From the NCBI GenBank assembly GCA_025363575.1, contig JANYDM010000098.1, positions 65,562 to 129,561 of the forward strand: 64,000 bases of DNA. Direction: 5' to 3'. The notes under the pieces were generated by a model. That model was given only the letters and a program-made list of their open reading frames with translations. It did not search any database and was not told where the DNA came from. This document shows positions 38,588 through 47,466 of this stretch, piece by piece. Position 1 is the stretch's first letter. Each line of letters starts with the position of its first letter. Both the position numbers and the translations under genes were made by a program. This DNA comes from Betaproteobacteria bacterium (GTDB lineage: Bacteria > Pseudomonadota > Gammaproteobacteria > Burkholderiales > SG8-41).

Positions 38588-39556
38588 ATGCACAAAGTAG
38601 TCCGGCGCGCATTGACCGCGATTGCGCTTGCGTGGACGCTAGCTTGCGCGGCACAGGAATGGCCGGCCAAACCGGTGCGCTTTATCACGGCATTTCCGGT
38701 CGGCGGCTCGTCAGACCAGGTGGCGCGCATCATTGCCGAGCGCCTGACCGCCGTGCTCGGTCAGCAGATCATCGTTGACAACCGCAGCGGGGCGAATGGC
38801 ATCGCAGGTACAGCGCTGGCCGCGGCGGCGGCGCCTGACGGCTACAATTATCTCGTCGTATTCGATGCGCATGCCACCAATCCGAGCCTGCAGAAAAGTC
38901 TGCCTTACGACACGCTCAAGGCATTTACACCTCTCATGCTGTTCGCGACTTCGCCGTACGCCCTGGTCGTGGCGCCCGCCTCGCCTTACAAATCGCTCGC
39001 CGATCTGATCGCAGCGGCGAGGACGAGGCCGGGCGAACTCACGCTGGGCTCCAGCGGAGTCGGCAGCCGCGGGCATCTGGCGATGGCATTGCTGGAGCAG
39101 CGCGCCGGCTTCAAGATCACCCAGATCCCCTATCGCGGTCCGGCACAAACGATCACCGACGTCATCGGCGGCCAGATCACCATGCAGATGGGCACGTTTC
39201 TGTTCGCCAGCCCGTTCATCAAGTCGCAGCGCGTGCGCGCGCTCGCTGTCACTTCCGCAGCGCGTATGGCTCAACTGCCTGATATTCCGACCGTGGCCGA
39301 GCAGGGATTTCCCGGCTACGAGGTGCACTCGTGGTGGGGCGTCGTGGCGCCGGCCGGCACGCCGCCGGGCATACTGCAGAAACTGCATGCTGCACTCAGG
39401 AATGTGCTCGCGCAAAGCGATACGCGCAGCCGGCTCGAGCAGCTCGGCGCGACAGTGCGCGGATCGACGGCCGACGAATTCGGCAGCTATATTACGCAGG
39501 AAATGAAACTGTGGGGCAAAGTCGTGCGCGACAGCAAAATTTCCGCGACGGAGTAA
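38588..39556 (+). CDS. Bug family tripartite tricarboxylate transporter substrate-binding protein
   Basis: A 322-residue periplasmic receptor of the Bug/TctC family. The signal peptide ends near ACAAQ, followed by the family start EWPAKPVRFITAFPVGGSSD. The conserved ligand-loop stretches are IVDNRSGANGIAGTALAAA and GSSGVGSRGHLAMALLEQRAG. GGAGGAG lies before the start. Membrane subunits TctA/TctB are absent here, as is usual for the many orphan Bug genes in Burkholderiales. It may bind the substrate of the divergent hydantoinase pair; this is inference. Confidence 0.95.
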   Translation: MHKVVRRALTAIALAWTLACAAQEWPAKPVRFITAFPVGGSSDQVARIIAERLTAVLGQQIIVDNRSGANGIAGTALAAAAAPDGYNYLVVFDAHATNPSLQKSLPYDTLKAFTPLMLFATSPYALVVAPASPYKSLADLIAAARTRPGELTLGSSGVGSRGHLAMALLEQRAGFKITQIPYRGPAQTITDVIGGQITMQMGTFLFASPFIKSQRVRALAVTSAARMAQLPDIPTVAEQGFPGYEVHSWWGVVAPAGTPPGILQKLHAALRNVLAQSDTRSRLEQLGATVRGSTADEFGSYITQEMKLWGKVVRDSKISATE

Positions 39557-39624
39557 CTCAGGTTGCGCGTGCTAACCGCGCGCTCCGGCGGCCGGCACCG
39601 AAACTCCGCACGGCCACACGGCAA

Positions 39625-40164
39625 TCAAAGTGGCGCGGATAGAGGCAGCGTAGCGGAATCCTGCGGTGGTGAAGGACATGCGAGCGGTTTTGTGGCAGGC
39701 GCATCGATCGTCGCAGGTACTTTGCCGGCAGCGTAGAGGGCGCGTACTTTTGCCCGCCCCGCGGACGCGCTGTCGGCACGCAGGTGCAGGTGCGGTTGCG
39801 CCGCATCGCAAACTATTTCCTGCCTGACGAAATATGATTTGCCAACCTCGATATCGAGCGACATAGCACCGGAATCGGCGTCCAGAGATGCAATCGTATG
39901 CTCGCCGGGATTCATTTCGTAAAACACGAATTTCGACGGCCCTGCTTCTTCCCGGGTGATGCCGTCGATCAGAAACGCAAGCGGCAGTCCGTCCTCGCTC
40001 GCGTCATCGCGGTAGGCATAGAGCGTGGCGCGGTCCGGCGGCACGGCAAACAATACGGCGCGCTGTTCCGGCTCGAGGTTTATCATGATGGCCAGCGCGC
40101 AACCGGACAACGCCGCAACGGCCGAACCCGCAACTGCTAATCGCCCGCAAGCTTCGATTTTCAT
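39625..40164 (-). CDS. Putative lipoprotein, DUF2846-like
   Basis: A 179-residue protein with a lipobox-like LSGC near residue 21. The core RATLYAYRDDASEDGLPLAFLID, NPGEHTIASLDADSGAMSLDIEVGKSYFVRQE resembles DUF2846 lipoproteins of unknown role. A Pro/Ala-rich tail ends the protein. The start at 40164 (MKIEACG) has GGGAG six bases upstream. It has no evident link to its neighbours. Confidence 0.75.
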   Translation of the reverse strand: MKIEACGRLAVAGSAVAALSGCALAIMINLEPEQRAVLFAVPPDRATLYAYRDDASEDGLPLAFLIDGITREEAGPSKFVFYEMNPGEHTIASLDADSGAMSLDIEVGKSYFVRQEIVCDAAQPHLHLRADSASAGRAKVRALYAAGKVPATIDAPATKPLACPSPPQDSATLPLSAPL

Positions 40165-40326
40165 TGGCATCTCCCGCCACGTTCGATAACTTATCCGAGC
40201 ATACAGCCGGCAACAATACGACTCTCGATCTATCCGACCAGCGGCGGGTTCCTGCAACCGGGCGGCGCCCGGCGCAGCCCCGACGAGGCGGAGCCGCGAG
40301 ACTGCACGCTCAATGCGATGAATAGC

Positions 40327-40767
40327 TCATACCTTGTGCACCTGCATCGGCGCACTGGTGCCCGACGGCAACTCGGGTGGCGTCTCGGTCGCCGGGAAGT
40401 TGAATTCGAGCTTGGTGCCGACCGGATCGTGCAAAAATACCTGGTAGCCCGCCAGCGGAATGTTCTGCTCTTCAAAATAAACGCCGACTTTTTTCAGACG
40501 TGCGCGAAATTCGACGGCGCCGGCCGCACGGAAAGCAATGTGGTCAACGCTGCCGCTGTGCAGGTCTTTGACGATGGAGTCTTTGGGAAACCGCGCGCTG
40601 ACGTGAACGATGGGATCGTCGCCGTCGTACAGCCACAGTCCGTCGAACGGAAAATTCGGCCGCGCGCCCGCTTTCAGCCCGAGCACTTCGCCGTAGAATT
40701 TCTCGATCGCCGGCATGTCGCTTTGCGCGCAGCGTATGTTCAGATGTTGAAAACCGCTGATTGCCAT
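40327..40767 (-). CDS. VOC family (glyoxalase/bleomycin-resistance fold) protein
   Basis: A 146-residue protein with two beta-alpha-beta-beta-beta modules. The N-terminal HLNIRCAQSDMPAIEKFYGEVLGLK holds a metal His, and VDHIAFRAAGAVEFRARLKK begins the second module. A terminal Glu of LEFNFPATE is a likely metal ligand. It could be a dioxygenase, isomerase or detoxifying enzyme. It is upstream of the DUF2846-like gene on the same strand with a 162-base gap, so not tightly coupled. Confidence 0.88.
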   Translation of the reverse strand: MAISGFQHLNIRCAQSDMPAIEKFYGEVLGLKAGARPNFPFDGLWLYDGDDPIVHVSARFPKDSIVKDLHSGSVDHIAFRAAGAVEFRARLKKVGVYFEEQNIPLAGYQVFLHDPVGTKLEFNFPATETPPELPSGTSAPMQVHKV

Positions 40768-40837
40768 TGCTGACTCCTTCGGTTGCTGTTCTCAATGCAG
40801 GGCGAATATATTACCGCAATTCGACGCGACCGCACCC

Positions 40838-41731
40838 TCACGTTTCGCGCGCGCGCCGTGCAATGGCTGCCAGGATGGCGGCGTTGTCCCACAGCCCTTC
40901 GCCGTGGTCCACGCAGTCTCGCAGCAACGCCGCGTACGTCTCGGCAAACGGCAGTTCCTGCCCCAGCGCGCGCGCATAGTCGAGCATCAGCGAAAAGTCC
41001 TTGTAACTCTGGTCGACGCGGCTCGACGGCTTTTGAAATTCGCAGCGCGCCATCTGCGGCCCCTTCACGTCCATCACCTGCGAGTAAGCGGCCGAATTAC
41101 GCAGCACGTCGAGAAACGCCACCGGCTCGAGGCCCATGCGCTGCGCGAACACGAGCCCTTCCGCGACGGCGCCGCGATTGAGCCCGAGCACGAGGTTAAC
41201 CGCGAGCTTGGCCCTGCCGCCGTTGCCGACCGCGCCGAGATATTGGGTGCGCGGGCACACTGCGCCGAGCACGTCTGCGGCGGCTTCGATAGCCGCGCGA
41301 GTGCCTCCGATGAGACCGACACCGTCACCCGCCGCCACCTGACCGCTCGTGCCGGACACCGGCATTTCGATGTAACTTGCGCGCGGCGCAATGCGCGCCG
41401 CGAGCTGCGCGATGCGATCGGGGTCGCACGTGCTCGTGCAAATCAATGTGAGCGGCGGCGCACCTTCTGCGCGTGCCGCGAGTAAACCGTCGCTGCCTTC
41501 AACCACGGTTTCCACCTGGTCCGTGTTGAACACTGCAAGCACTATGGTGTCGCATTGCGCGGCCAGTTCCGCGAGCGTTGCCACTGGCATGCCGCCAAGT
41601 TCCTGCAAACGTGCCCGCTTCGCCGCGTCGACATCGAAACCCGCGACCTCAAAACCAGCGCCGCGCAGCCGCTGCACGACCGCGCTGCCCATAAGCCCTA
41701 TGCCCACCACCCCGATGCGCCGCACGTGCAA
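40838..41731 (-). CDS. NAD(P)-dependent beta-hydroxyacid dehydrogenase (3-hydroxyisobutyrate dehydrogenase type)
   Basis: A 297-residue protein. The Rossmann motif is GVVGIGLMGSAVVQRL near the N-terminus. The substrate-site PVSGTSGQVAAGDG and the catalytic lysine region GNGGRAKLAVNLVLG are as in HIBADH/tartronate semialdehyde reductase, followed by the helical C-terminal domain. It lies in a run of catabolic genes and is divergent from the TauD-type dioxygenase. The exact hydroxyacid is unknown. Confidence 0.92.
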   Translation of the reverse strand: MHVRRIGVVGIGLMGSAVVQRLRGAGFEVAGFDVDAAKRARLQELGGMPVATLAELAAQCDTIVLAVFNTDQVETVVEGSDGLLAARAEGAPPLTLICTSTCDPDRIAQLAARIAPRASYIEMPVSGTSGQVAAGDGVGLIGGTRAAIEAAADVLGAVCPRTQYLGAVGNGGRAKLAVNLVLGLNRGAVAEGLVFAQRMGLEPVAFLDVLRNSAAYSQVMDVKGPQMARCEFQKPSSRVDQSYKDFSLMLDYARALGQELPFAETYAALLRDCVDHGEGLWDNAAILAAIARRARET

Positions 41732-41873
41732 GCCTTCCGCTGAATTCTTCGAGGCAAGATAGTAGTCGGTGCGCGCCGCGCATGCCAGCCCGCGGAATAA
41801 AATCCGCGCTTACCAACGCAAATCACATCGTTTATGATGGCTGGCACACGTTAGACCCTTGCAGGAGGAGAAC

Positions 41874-42767
41874 ATGCCGGCAGCGCAATCAGCATCATCG
41901 GTCCTCGAGTCCGCATACAAAACCATGGAAGTGCGGCCGATGTCGGGCGCGATCGGCGCTTACGTATACGGCATCAATTTAAAGGACCGCGCCAACAAGG
42001 CGATGTGGGCAGAATTGCACCGGGCGTTTCTCGAGTATCACGTCATCGCGGTGCGCGGCCAGGATCTGTCGCCCGCCGATCAATATGAAGTCGGCCGTTT
42101 TTTCGGCGAACCCTGCTTCTACCCGTTCGCCAAAGGCATGGACGGGTTTCCTGAAATGACGCGCATGGTCAAGGAGCCGGAAGACCGCGTCAACTTCGGC
42201 GCCGACTGGCACACGGATACTTCCTATCTGAAAGAACCGCCGCGCGCGACGCTGCTTTACGCCGTTGAGACGCCGCCCAAAGGCGGGGACACCTTATATG
42301 CAAACACGCGCGCCGCGTACGATGCACTGTCCGACGGCATGAAGGCGATGCTGAAAGGCATGGTCGGCGTGTTCAGCGGCGGACTCAAGCACAAGAAAGG
42401 CGGCGACCGCACCGCCCATCACGCGCGCATCACTCATATGGCGGTGCAAAAATCCGAGGAAGCCGAGAAGTTCGAAGCGCGCCATCCGGTCGTGCGCACG
42501 CATCCGGATACCGGCAAGAAAGCACTCTACCTGAGTGCGCTGCACACCTTGCGCTTCGACGGCATGACCGAGCACGAAAGCCGGCCGATCATCGAGATGC
42601 TCGACCATCATTGCGTGGAACCGCAATTCACCTGCCGCGTGAACTGGGAGCCGGGCCAACTGACTGTGTGGGACAATCGCTGCACGCTGCACAACGCGAT
42701 CAACGATTATCACGGCTACCGGCGCGAAATGCGCCGCCTGACGGTGGGGCCCGAAGTACCCCGCTAG
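41874..42767 (+). CDS. TauD/TfdA family Fe(II)/2-oxoglutarate-dependent dioxygenase
   Basis: A 297-residue dioxygenase. The metal triad is seen in DWHTDTSY (His and Asp) and the distal WDNRCTLHNAIND (His), with an Arg in RREMRRLTVG for 2-oxoglutarate. N-terminal parts follow TauD (MSGAIGAYVYGINLK, FLEYHVIAVRGQDLSP). AGGAGGAG precedes the start. Substrates in the family include taurine, 2,4-D and alkyl sulfates. No sulfonate transporter is adjacent, so the substrate is open. Confidence 0.94.
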   Translation: MPAAQSASSVLESAYKTMEVRPMSGAIGAYVYGINLKDRANKAMWAELHRAFLEYHVIAVRGQDLSPADQYEVGRFFGEPCFYPFAKGMDGFPEMTRMVKEPEDRVNFGADWHTDTSYLKEPPRATLLYAVETPPKGGDTLYANTRAAYDALSDGMKAMLKGMVGVFSGGLKHKKGGDRTAHHARITHMAVQKSEEAEKFEARHPVVRTHPDTGKKALYLSALHTLRFDGMTEHESRPIIEMLDHHCVEPQFTCRVNWEPGQLTVWDNRCTLHNAINDYHGYRREMRRLTVGPEVPR

Positions 42768-42785
42768 CGCGGCCCCTGGAGCCTT

Positions 42786-43847
42786 TTAACCAAGAATCTG
42801 CGCATCCGCTTTCAGCTCGCCGCGCTGCACGCGCAACACGAGGTCCACCAGTTTGAGATTGTTCGGCGTCGCCACGCCGACTTGTTGCCCCTTGGCAGCG
42901 ATATAGCCGTTCATGAATTCGATTTCGGTACGGCGGCCCTTCTTCATGTCCTGCGCCATCGACGGCCGTTGAATTCCAGCGCGCGGGTTCGACGCATTGC
43001 GCGCTATCATGATTTTTTCGACTTCCGCCATCGCGACAGCATCGCCCGCACTCGCTTTCGACAATTGGTCGGGCTGCATGCCGCCGAGCCCGACAAGCTT
43101 GACGCCAAGCTTGTCCGCGACCTGCACGCCCTCGCCGCCCAGCTTGATCGCAAAGCGCCGCGGCGATTCGTTGGTGTCGCATTCGCCGCTGGTGAGGCCA
43201 GTCACTGCGGCGACGCCATTGCGCATGCTGTTCTGAATCAGCTTGGACCAGCGCTCCCCGAGCAGATTGGTCGTGTCCTTGGTGCTGTCGATCAGCGAAA
43301 ATAGCGCGATGAGCTCCTTCACGCGGTCGGTCACCTTGCCGCTCATCTCTCCGATGCGAAACACTGTGTGCTTGTCGCCCCCCTTGGCCGCCATGCGGCG
43401 TATCTTGCCTGCCTCATAGAGCTCGACCGATATGATCGACGCGATGACGCCGAGCGTCTTGTCGGCGCCGACGATGCCGGCGATCGTGTCCTCGTTTATG
43501 CAGTTTTGGAGCGACGCGACATAACCGTCCGGCGCGAGAAAAGGCTTGATGGCTTTGGTCACGCGCTCTGTGTCGTATGACTTGACCGACACGAACGCTA
43601 TATCGACGGGCTTCCCCTTGCCGAGTTCCCCGATCTTGTCGAGGTGCAGCGTCTTGCCGGTCTTGACCGTAAATTTTTCTTCGGGCGTCACGCCATCGAG
43701 TTCGAGGCCGCGCGCGCGTATCGCATCAAGGTTCTCCTGCCACATGTCGACGAACGTCACGTCGAAACCCTGATGCGCGAGATTGCCGCCGATATAGCCG
43801 CCCAGCGCGCCCGTGCCCACCATCACAATCCGTTTTTGCTTTTGCAT
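42786..43847 (-). CDS. 2-dehydropantoate 2-reductase (ketopantoate reductase) family protein
   Basis: A 353-residue protein of the PanE/ApbA family. The Rossmann motif is GTGALGGYIGGNLAHQGFDVTF, the catalytic-lysine region ERWSKLIQNSMRNGVAAVTG, and the C-terminal substrate segment RNASNPRAGIQRPSMAQD. It is longer than E. coli PanE (303) and sits in a catabolic neighbourhood, so it is more likely a paralogue acting on another 2-oxo acid than the pantothenate enzyme. Convergent with the dioxygenase, 18 bases apart. Confidence 0.9.
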   Translation of the reverse strand: MQKQKRIVMVGTGALGGYIGGNLAHQGFDVTFVDMWQENLDAIRARGLELDGVTPEEKFTVKTGKTLHLDKIGELGKGKPVDIAFVSVKSYDTERVTKAIKPFLAPDGYVASLQNCINEDTIAGIVGADKTLGVIASIISVELYEAGKIRRMAAKGGDKHTVFRIGEMSGKVTDRVKELIALFSLIDSTKDTTNLLGERWSKLIQNSMRNGVAAVTGLTSGECDTNESPRRFAIKLGGEGVQVADKLGVKLVGLGGMQPDQLSKASAGDAVAMAEVEKIMIARNASNPRAGIQRPSMAQDMKKGRRTEIEFMNGYIAAKGQQVGVATPNNLKLVDLVLRVQRGELKADAQILG

Positions 43848-43868
43848 TTGATTTCCCGATTACCAGTT

Positions 43869-44834
43869 TTAATCCACGCGCGCGCCGGAATCCTTGACCG
43901 GCTTCGCCCAGCGCTCATAGTCTTCGCGCAGTGCCTTCGCGAGCTCTTCCGGCGACGAAGCGATGACCTCCGCGCCATCCGCTGCCATATGCGCGGCAAC
44001 CTCCGGCGTCTTCAGGCTGCGCACCATCTCGGCATTCAGTTTCGCAATGATTGCCCGCGGCGTCCCGGCTGGTGCAACCACCGCATAAAACGATTCGACT
44101 TTATAACCCGGCACGCCGGATTCCGCGATGGTCGGCACGTCGGGCAGCGGCGCGTAGCGTTTGGCGCTGCTGATCGCGATGCCGCGCAGCCGCCCACTCC
44201 TCACATGCGGCAACACCGGCACGACGCTGCCAAAACGCAATTGCACATTGCCCGCAAGGAGATCGACGATGGCGGGCGCCGCGCCTTTATACGGAATATG
44301 CACGATGTCCACCCCCGCCATGTTGCCGAACAGGACGCCGGCGAGATGGGTCGACGAACCGCTGCCCGACGAGCTGTAGTTAAGCTTGCCCGGATTGGCC
44401 TTGGCGTAAGTGATGAGCTCTTTGACCGTCGCGACCGGAATTTTGGGATGCACCACGAGGTAGTACGGAGAATTTGTCGCCATGCTGACCGGCGCGAAGT
44501 CCTTGAACGTGTCGTAACGTAATTTCGAATAAAGATGAGGATTGATAGTAAGCACGGCGCTGGGCGTGACCAAAAAGGTGTAACCGTCGGGAGTCGCATG
44601 CGCGACGGTTTCCGCGCCGAGGATGCCGCCGCCGCCGGGACGGTTATCAACAATGACCGGCTGCCCCCATGCTTCATACAATTTCTGCGCGAGTATGCGC
44701 GCCAGCGTGTCGCTGCCGCCGCCGGCTGCGTACGGCGAGATCAAGCGCACCGGTTTAGCCGGAAATTGTTGCCCGGCAGCGTGCGCGGCAGTGCATGCGC
44801 TGGCCAGCGCCATGATTGCATGCAATGCTCTCAT
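43869..44834 (-). CDS. Bug family tripartite tricarboxylate transporter substrate-binding protein
   Basis: A 321-residue periplasmic receptor. The signal peptide ends near AAHAAGQ, followed by FPAKPVRLISPYAAGGGSDTLAR. Other family parts are IVDNRPGGGGILGAETVAHA and NYSSSGSGSSTHLAGVLFGN. It lies 3 bases after the MmgE/PrpD gene and 21 bases before the PanE-like gene on the same strand, so the three are probably one operon whose receptor delivers a carboxylate substrate. Confidence 0.95.
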   Translation of the reverse strand: MRALHAIMALASACTAAHAAGQQFPAKPVRLISPYAAGGGSDTLARILAQKLYEAWGQPVIVDNRPGGGGILGAETVAHATPDGYTFLVTPSAVLTINPHLYSKLRYDTFKDFAPVSMATNSPYYLVVHPKIPVATVKELITYAKANPGKLNYSSSGSGSSTHLAGVLFGNMAGVDIVHIPYKGAAPAIVDLLAGNVQLRFGSVVPVLPHVRSGRLRGIAISSAKRYAPLPDVPTIAESGVPGYKVESFYAVVAPAGTPRAIIAKLNAEMVRSLKTPEVAAHMAADGAEVIASSPEELAKALREDYERWAKPVKDSGARVD

Positions 44835-44837
44835 CGT

Positions 44838-46226
44838 TCAGCTGCCGGTGCGGGCAGAAGGCTCGAGCAGCGACATGACCTGCGCGAAATTCCCTGCGCG
44901 GCCGAAATCGTTCAGCAACCCATAGAGCTGCGCCGTTTTCGGCGCGCCGAGAACGGGCACGACCAGACCTTCGAACTTGCCCCGAAAATCTTCTTCGCTC
45001 ATCGGATTGTCGGCATGTCCGAGCACAATGCTCGTGTCCTCATGCAGGCACTCTCCGCCCTCGAGATAGACGTCCATATGCGCCTCGTATTGCGGCTGCT
45101 CCTGCACGATCTCGATTTCTATCCGCGGCATGAGTTCAGTCACTGCCTTGTCCGCGAACACGGCGGGCGTGAAATCGGTCGCCACCACGCGATAGCCGCG
45201 CAAGCCGAGCGCGATGCAGAACGGAACGCTGAATTTGCATTCGAGGGGCGTGCGCGGATTGAGCTTGCCGGCCGCGACCATTGCGTTGGGATGAACCTTT
45301 GCATGCACGCGCGCGACATTTTTTCCCACAAGGCGCGGCGCCAGCTTGCGCGCCGCCTGTATTGATGCGTGCGTGCCGCGGCAGCTCGCGTACGGCTTGA
45401 AGCCATTGCGCAGCAATTCCCAGCGTGCATCGAAGTCCAGCGGCGGCACTTCTACCCCGCGGTCCTGGATGATGACGTCGAGCAGGCCTTTCTCCAGTTC
45501 GAGCAGATGCGTCGCCGACTCGAATCCGCGCGCCGCCAGTTGTGCGGCGAGTATTCCATCCATCGCTGCCTTGCCGCCGTGGAATGGCTTCGAATGTGTG
45601 CCGAACGAACCGACCAGCCCGCCGGCCGTGGTGGCTGCGACTCCCAGCGCATATTCCGTCTGCCGCTCGTCAAGGCGCATCAATGCGCTCGCGACCACCG
45701 CAGCGCCGATGCGGCCTAATACCGACGTCGGATGCAGTCCGCGGCGGTGCAGATTGCGCCCCACGCCGGTCACGCCGGCGCCGCCGAGCCGCGCCATCAC
45801 TTCAAAACCCGCAATGAAAGCGGCGAGCGTCTCCTGCTCGTTCGAGCCCTGCTGGTTCGCAACCGCGAGCGCCGCCGACCAGCACGGGCAACTGATGTGT
45901 CCCGCGCCCATCTGATGCGCGTCGTCGTAATCCATCGCATGCGCCATCGTGCCGTTGACCAGCGCGGCCAATGCCGGCGTGGTCGTCGGCCCGAAGAATA
46001 TTCGGGCCTTGCCACGCGCATCCCACGACTGCGCAACTTCGCGCACCGGCCGCACCGGCGCCTCGTCGACAGCGCCGACGGCAACGCCCACGTAGTCGAC
46101 GAGCGCCGTTATCGCCGCTTTCATCACTGCCGGCGGATAGCTGCGCTGCAGGGCGCCAGTGGCGTATTGCGCAATTGCGCGGCCGCGCGCCGTCTGCATG
46201 TTCTCGATGTTCACTCTGTCGTTCAC
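44838..46226 (-). CDS. MmgE/PrpD family protein
   Basis: A 462-residue protein of the MmgE/PrpD family, which includes 2-methylcitrate dehydratase and cis-aconitate decarboxylase. Diagnostic stretches are NGTMAHAMDYDDAHQMGAGHIS (active-site region), GSFGTHSKPFHGGKAAMDGILA and KPYASCRGTHASIQAARKL. No methylcitrate-cycle genes are nearby, so a role with another tricarboxylate or related acid is more likely. The first gene of an operon with the Bug receptor and PanE-like genes. Confidence 0.94.
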   Translation of the reverse strand: MNDRVNIENMQTARGRAIAQYATGALQRSYPPAVMKAAITALVDYVGVAVGAVDEAPVRPVREVAQSWDARGKARIFFGPTTTPALAALVNGTMAHAMDYDDAHQMGAGHISCPCWSAALAVANQQGSNEQETLAAFIAGFEVMARLGGAGVTGVGRNLHRRGLHPTSVLGRIGAAVVASALMRLDERQTEYALGVAATTAGGLVGSFGTHSKPFHGGKAAMDGILAAQLAARGFESATHLLELEKGLLDVIIQDRGVEVPPLDFDARWELLRNGFKPYASCRGTHASIQAARKLAPRLVGKNVARVHAKVHPNAMVAAGKLNPRTPLECKFSVPFCIALGLRGYRVVATDFTPAVFADKAVTELMPRIEIEIVQEQPQYEAHMDVYLEGGECLHEDTSIVLGHADNPMSEEDFRGKFEGLVVPVLGAPKTAQLYGLLNDFGRAGNFAQVMSLLEPSARTGS

Positions 46227-46441
46227 AGATGCTCCTTTCGGGTGCGGCCCGGCGGCAAATGCGCGTCCGCAACGGAATTATTTTTGTTCGTTAGTTAGAC
46301 TAGCACAGCTTGGCGGCTTTCCGGCACGCGCCGGATGCCCGTCCTGCCTACAGACGCAACGAACTCACAACGCGTAAAATAGCGGCCTGCCCGATGCACG
46401 GCCCGCAAGAAGCGTCGCATCCCTATCATCCAGGAGAAACA

Positions 46442-47434
46442 ATGCTGCCCAGTAGCATGACCGCTGTACCGATAACCCGCGCCGGTGGTCCCGAAGTGCT
46501 GGAGCCCGTCACGCGTCCGGTGCCGCAACCCCAGGCCGGCCAGGTGCTGATCAAAGTCGCTTATGCCGGCGTCAATCGTCATGACTGCGGACAGCGCATA
46601 CGCGGCTTTGGCCCCAAGGGCGCGACGGATATAGCCGGGCTCGAAGTCGCGGGCGAAATTGCCGCTGTCGGACCAGACATTACGCGCTGGAAAGCGGGCG
46701 ACCGCGTATGCGCGCTGGTCAACGGCGGCGGCTATGCGCAATATTGCCTCGCGTTGCAGGAAGTGACGTTTCCAATTCCCGAACGCTTCGACTTGAAGCA
46801 GGCGGCCTCGACGCCGGAAACTCTCATGACGTCCTGGTTCAATGTTTTCATGCTCGGACGCCTCAAGGAAGGCGAATGGCTGCTCGTGCATGGCGGATCG
46901 AGCGGCATCGGCACGATGACGATACAGCTCGCGCGTCTGGTGGGTGCCAAAGTGGCCGTGACTGCGGGAACCGCCGAGAAATGCGCGTTTTGCGTAAAGC
47001 TGGGCGCCGCGAGCGCCATCAACTATCGCGAGCAGGACTTTGTTGCCGGCATGAAGGAAGCAACGGCCGGCCATGGTGCCGACGTGATACTCGACATGGT
47101 TGGCGGCAAGTACGCAAAGCGCAATGTAGAGACGCTCGCGACCGACGGCCGGCTCGTGCACCTGTCCGGCGGCGACGGCACCGATTTCAGCGTGCCCGTT
47201 TCTGCGATCATGGCAAAACGCGCCGTGGTGACGGGGTCGCAGCTGCGGGTTTCCGCGCTCGCGGTAAAAAAAGAAATCGTGCGCGGCATCATGGACCGCG
47301 TGTGGCCGCATCTCGGCACGAAAGTGACGCCTGTCATCGACTCGGTCATGCCGCTGACCGATGCGGCCGGTGCACACGCCCGCATGGAGACCAGCGCGCA
47401 CATCGGCAAGATTCTTCTCGAGGTCACGCACTGA
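46442..47434 (+). CDS. Quinone oxidoreductase-like zinc-binding dehydrogenase
   Basis: A 330-residue medium-chain dehydrogenase/reductase of the zeta-crystallin type, which reduces quinones or enoyl compounds with NADPH. It has VLIKVAYAGVNRHD in the catalytic GroES-like domain and the cofactor fold LVHGGSSGIGTMTIQLARLVGA. No structural zinc Cys cluster is seen, fitting the quinone oxidoreductase group. The start at 46442 follows CAGGAGAAAC. It is divergent from the MmgE/PrpD operon and 32 bases upstream of the DUF349 gene. Confidence 0.93.
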   Translation: MLPSSMTAVPITRAGGPEVLEPVTRPVPQPQAGQVLIKVAYAGVNRHDCGQRIRGFGPKGATDIAGLEVAGEIAAVGPDITRWKAGDRVCALVNGGGYAQYCLALQEVTFPIPERFDLKQAASTPETLMTSWFNVFMLGRLKEGEWLLVHGGSSGIGTMTIQLARLVGAKVAVTAGTAEKCAFCVKLGAASAINYREQDFVAGMKEATAGHGADVILDMVGGKYAKRNVETLATDGRLVHLSGGDGTDFSVPVSAIMAKRAVVTGSQLRVSALAVKKEIVRGIMDRVWPHLGTKVTPVIDSVMPLTDAAGAHARMETSAHIGKILLEVTH

Positions 47435-47466
47435 GCGGCCGACCTGCCGCACCAGGATACCCCCGC

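Noticed and set aside
46708..47466. In-frame N-terminal extension of the DUF349 protein
   Set aside because: It overlaps the quinone oxidoreductase gene and its translation is Arg-rich without any family signal; the ATG at 47467 is the sensible start.
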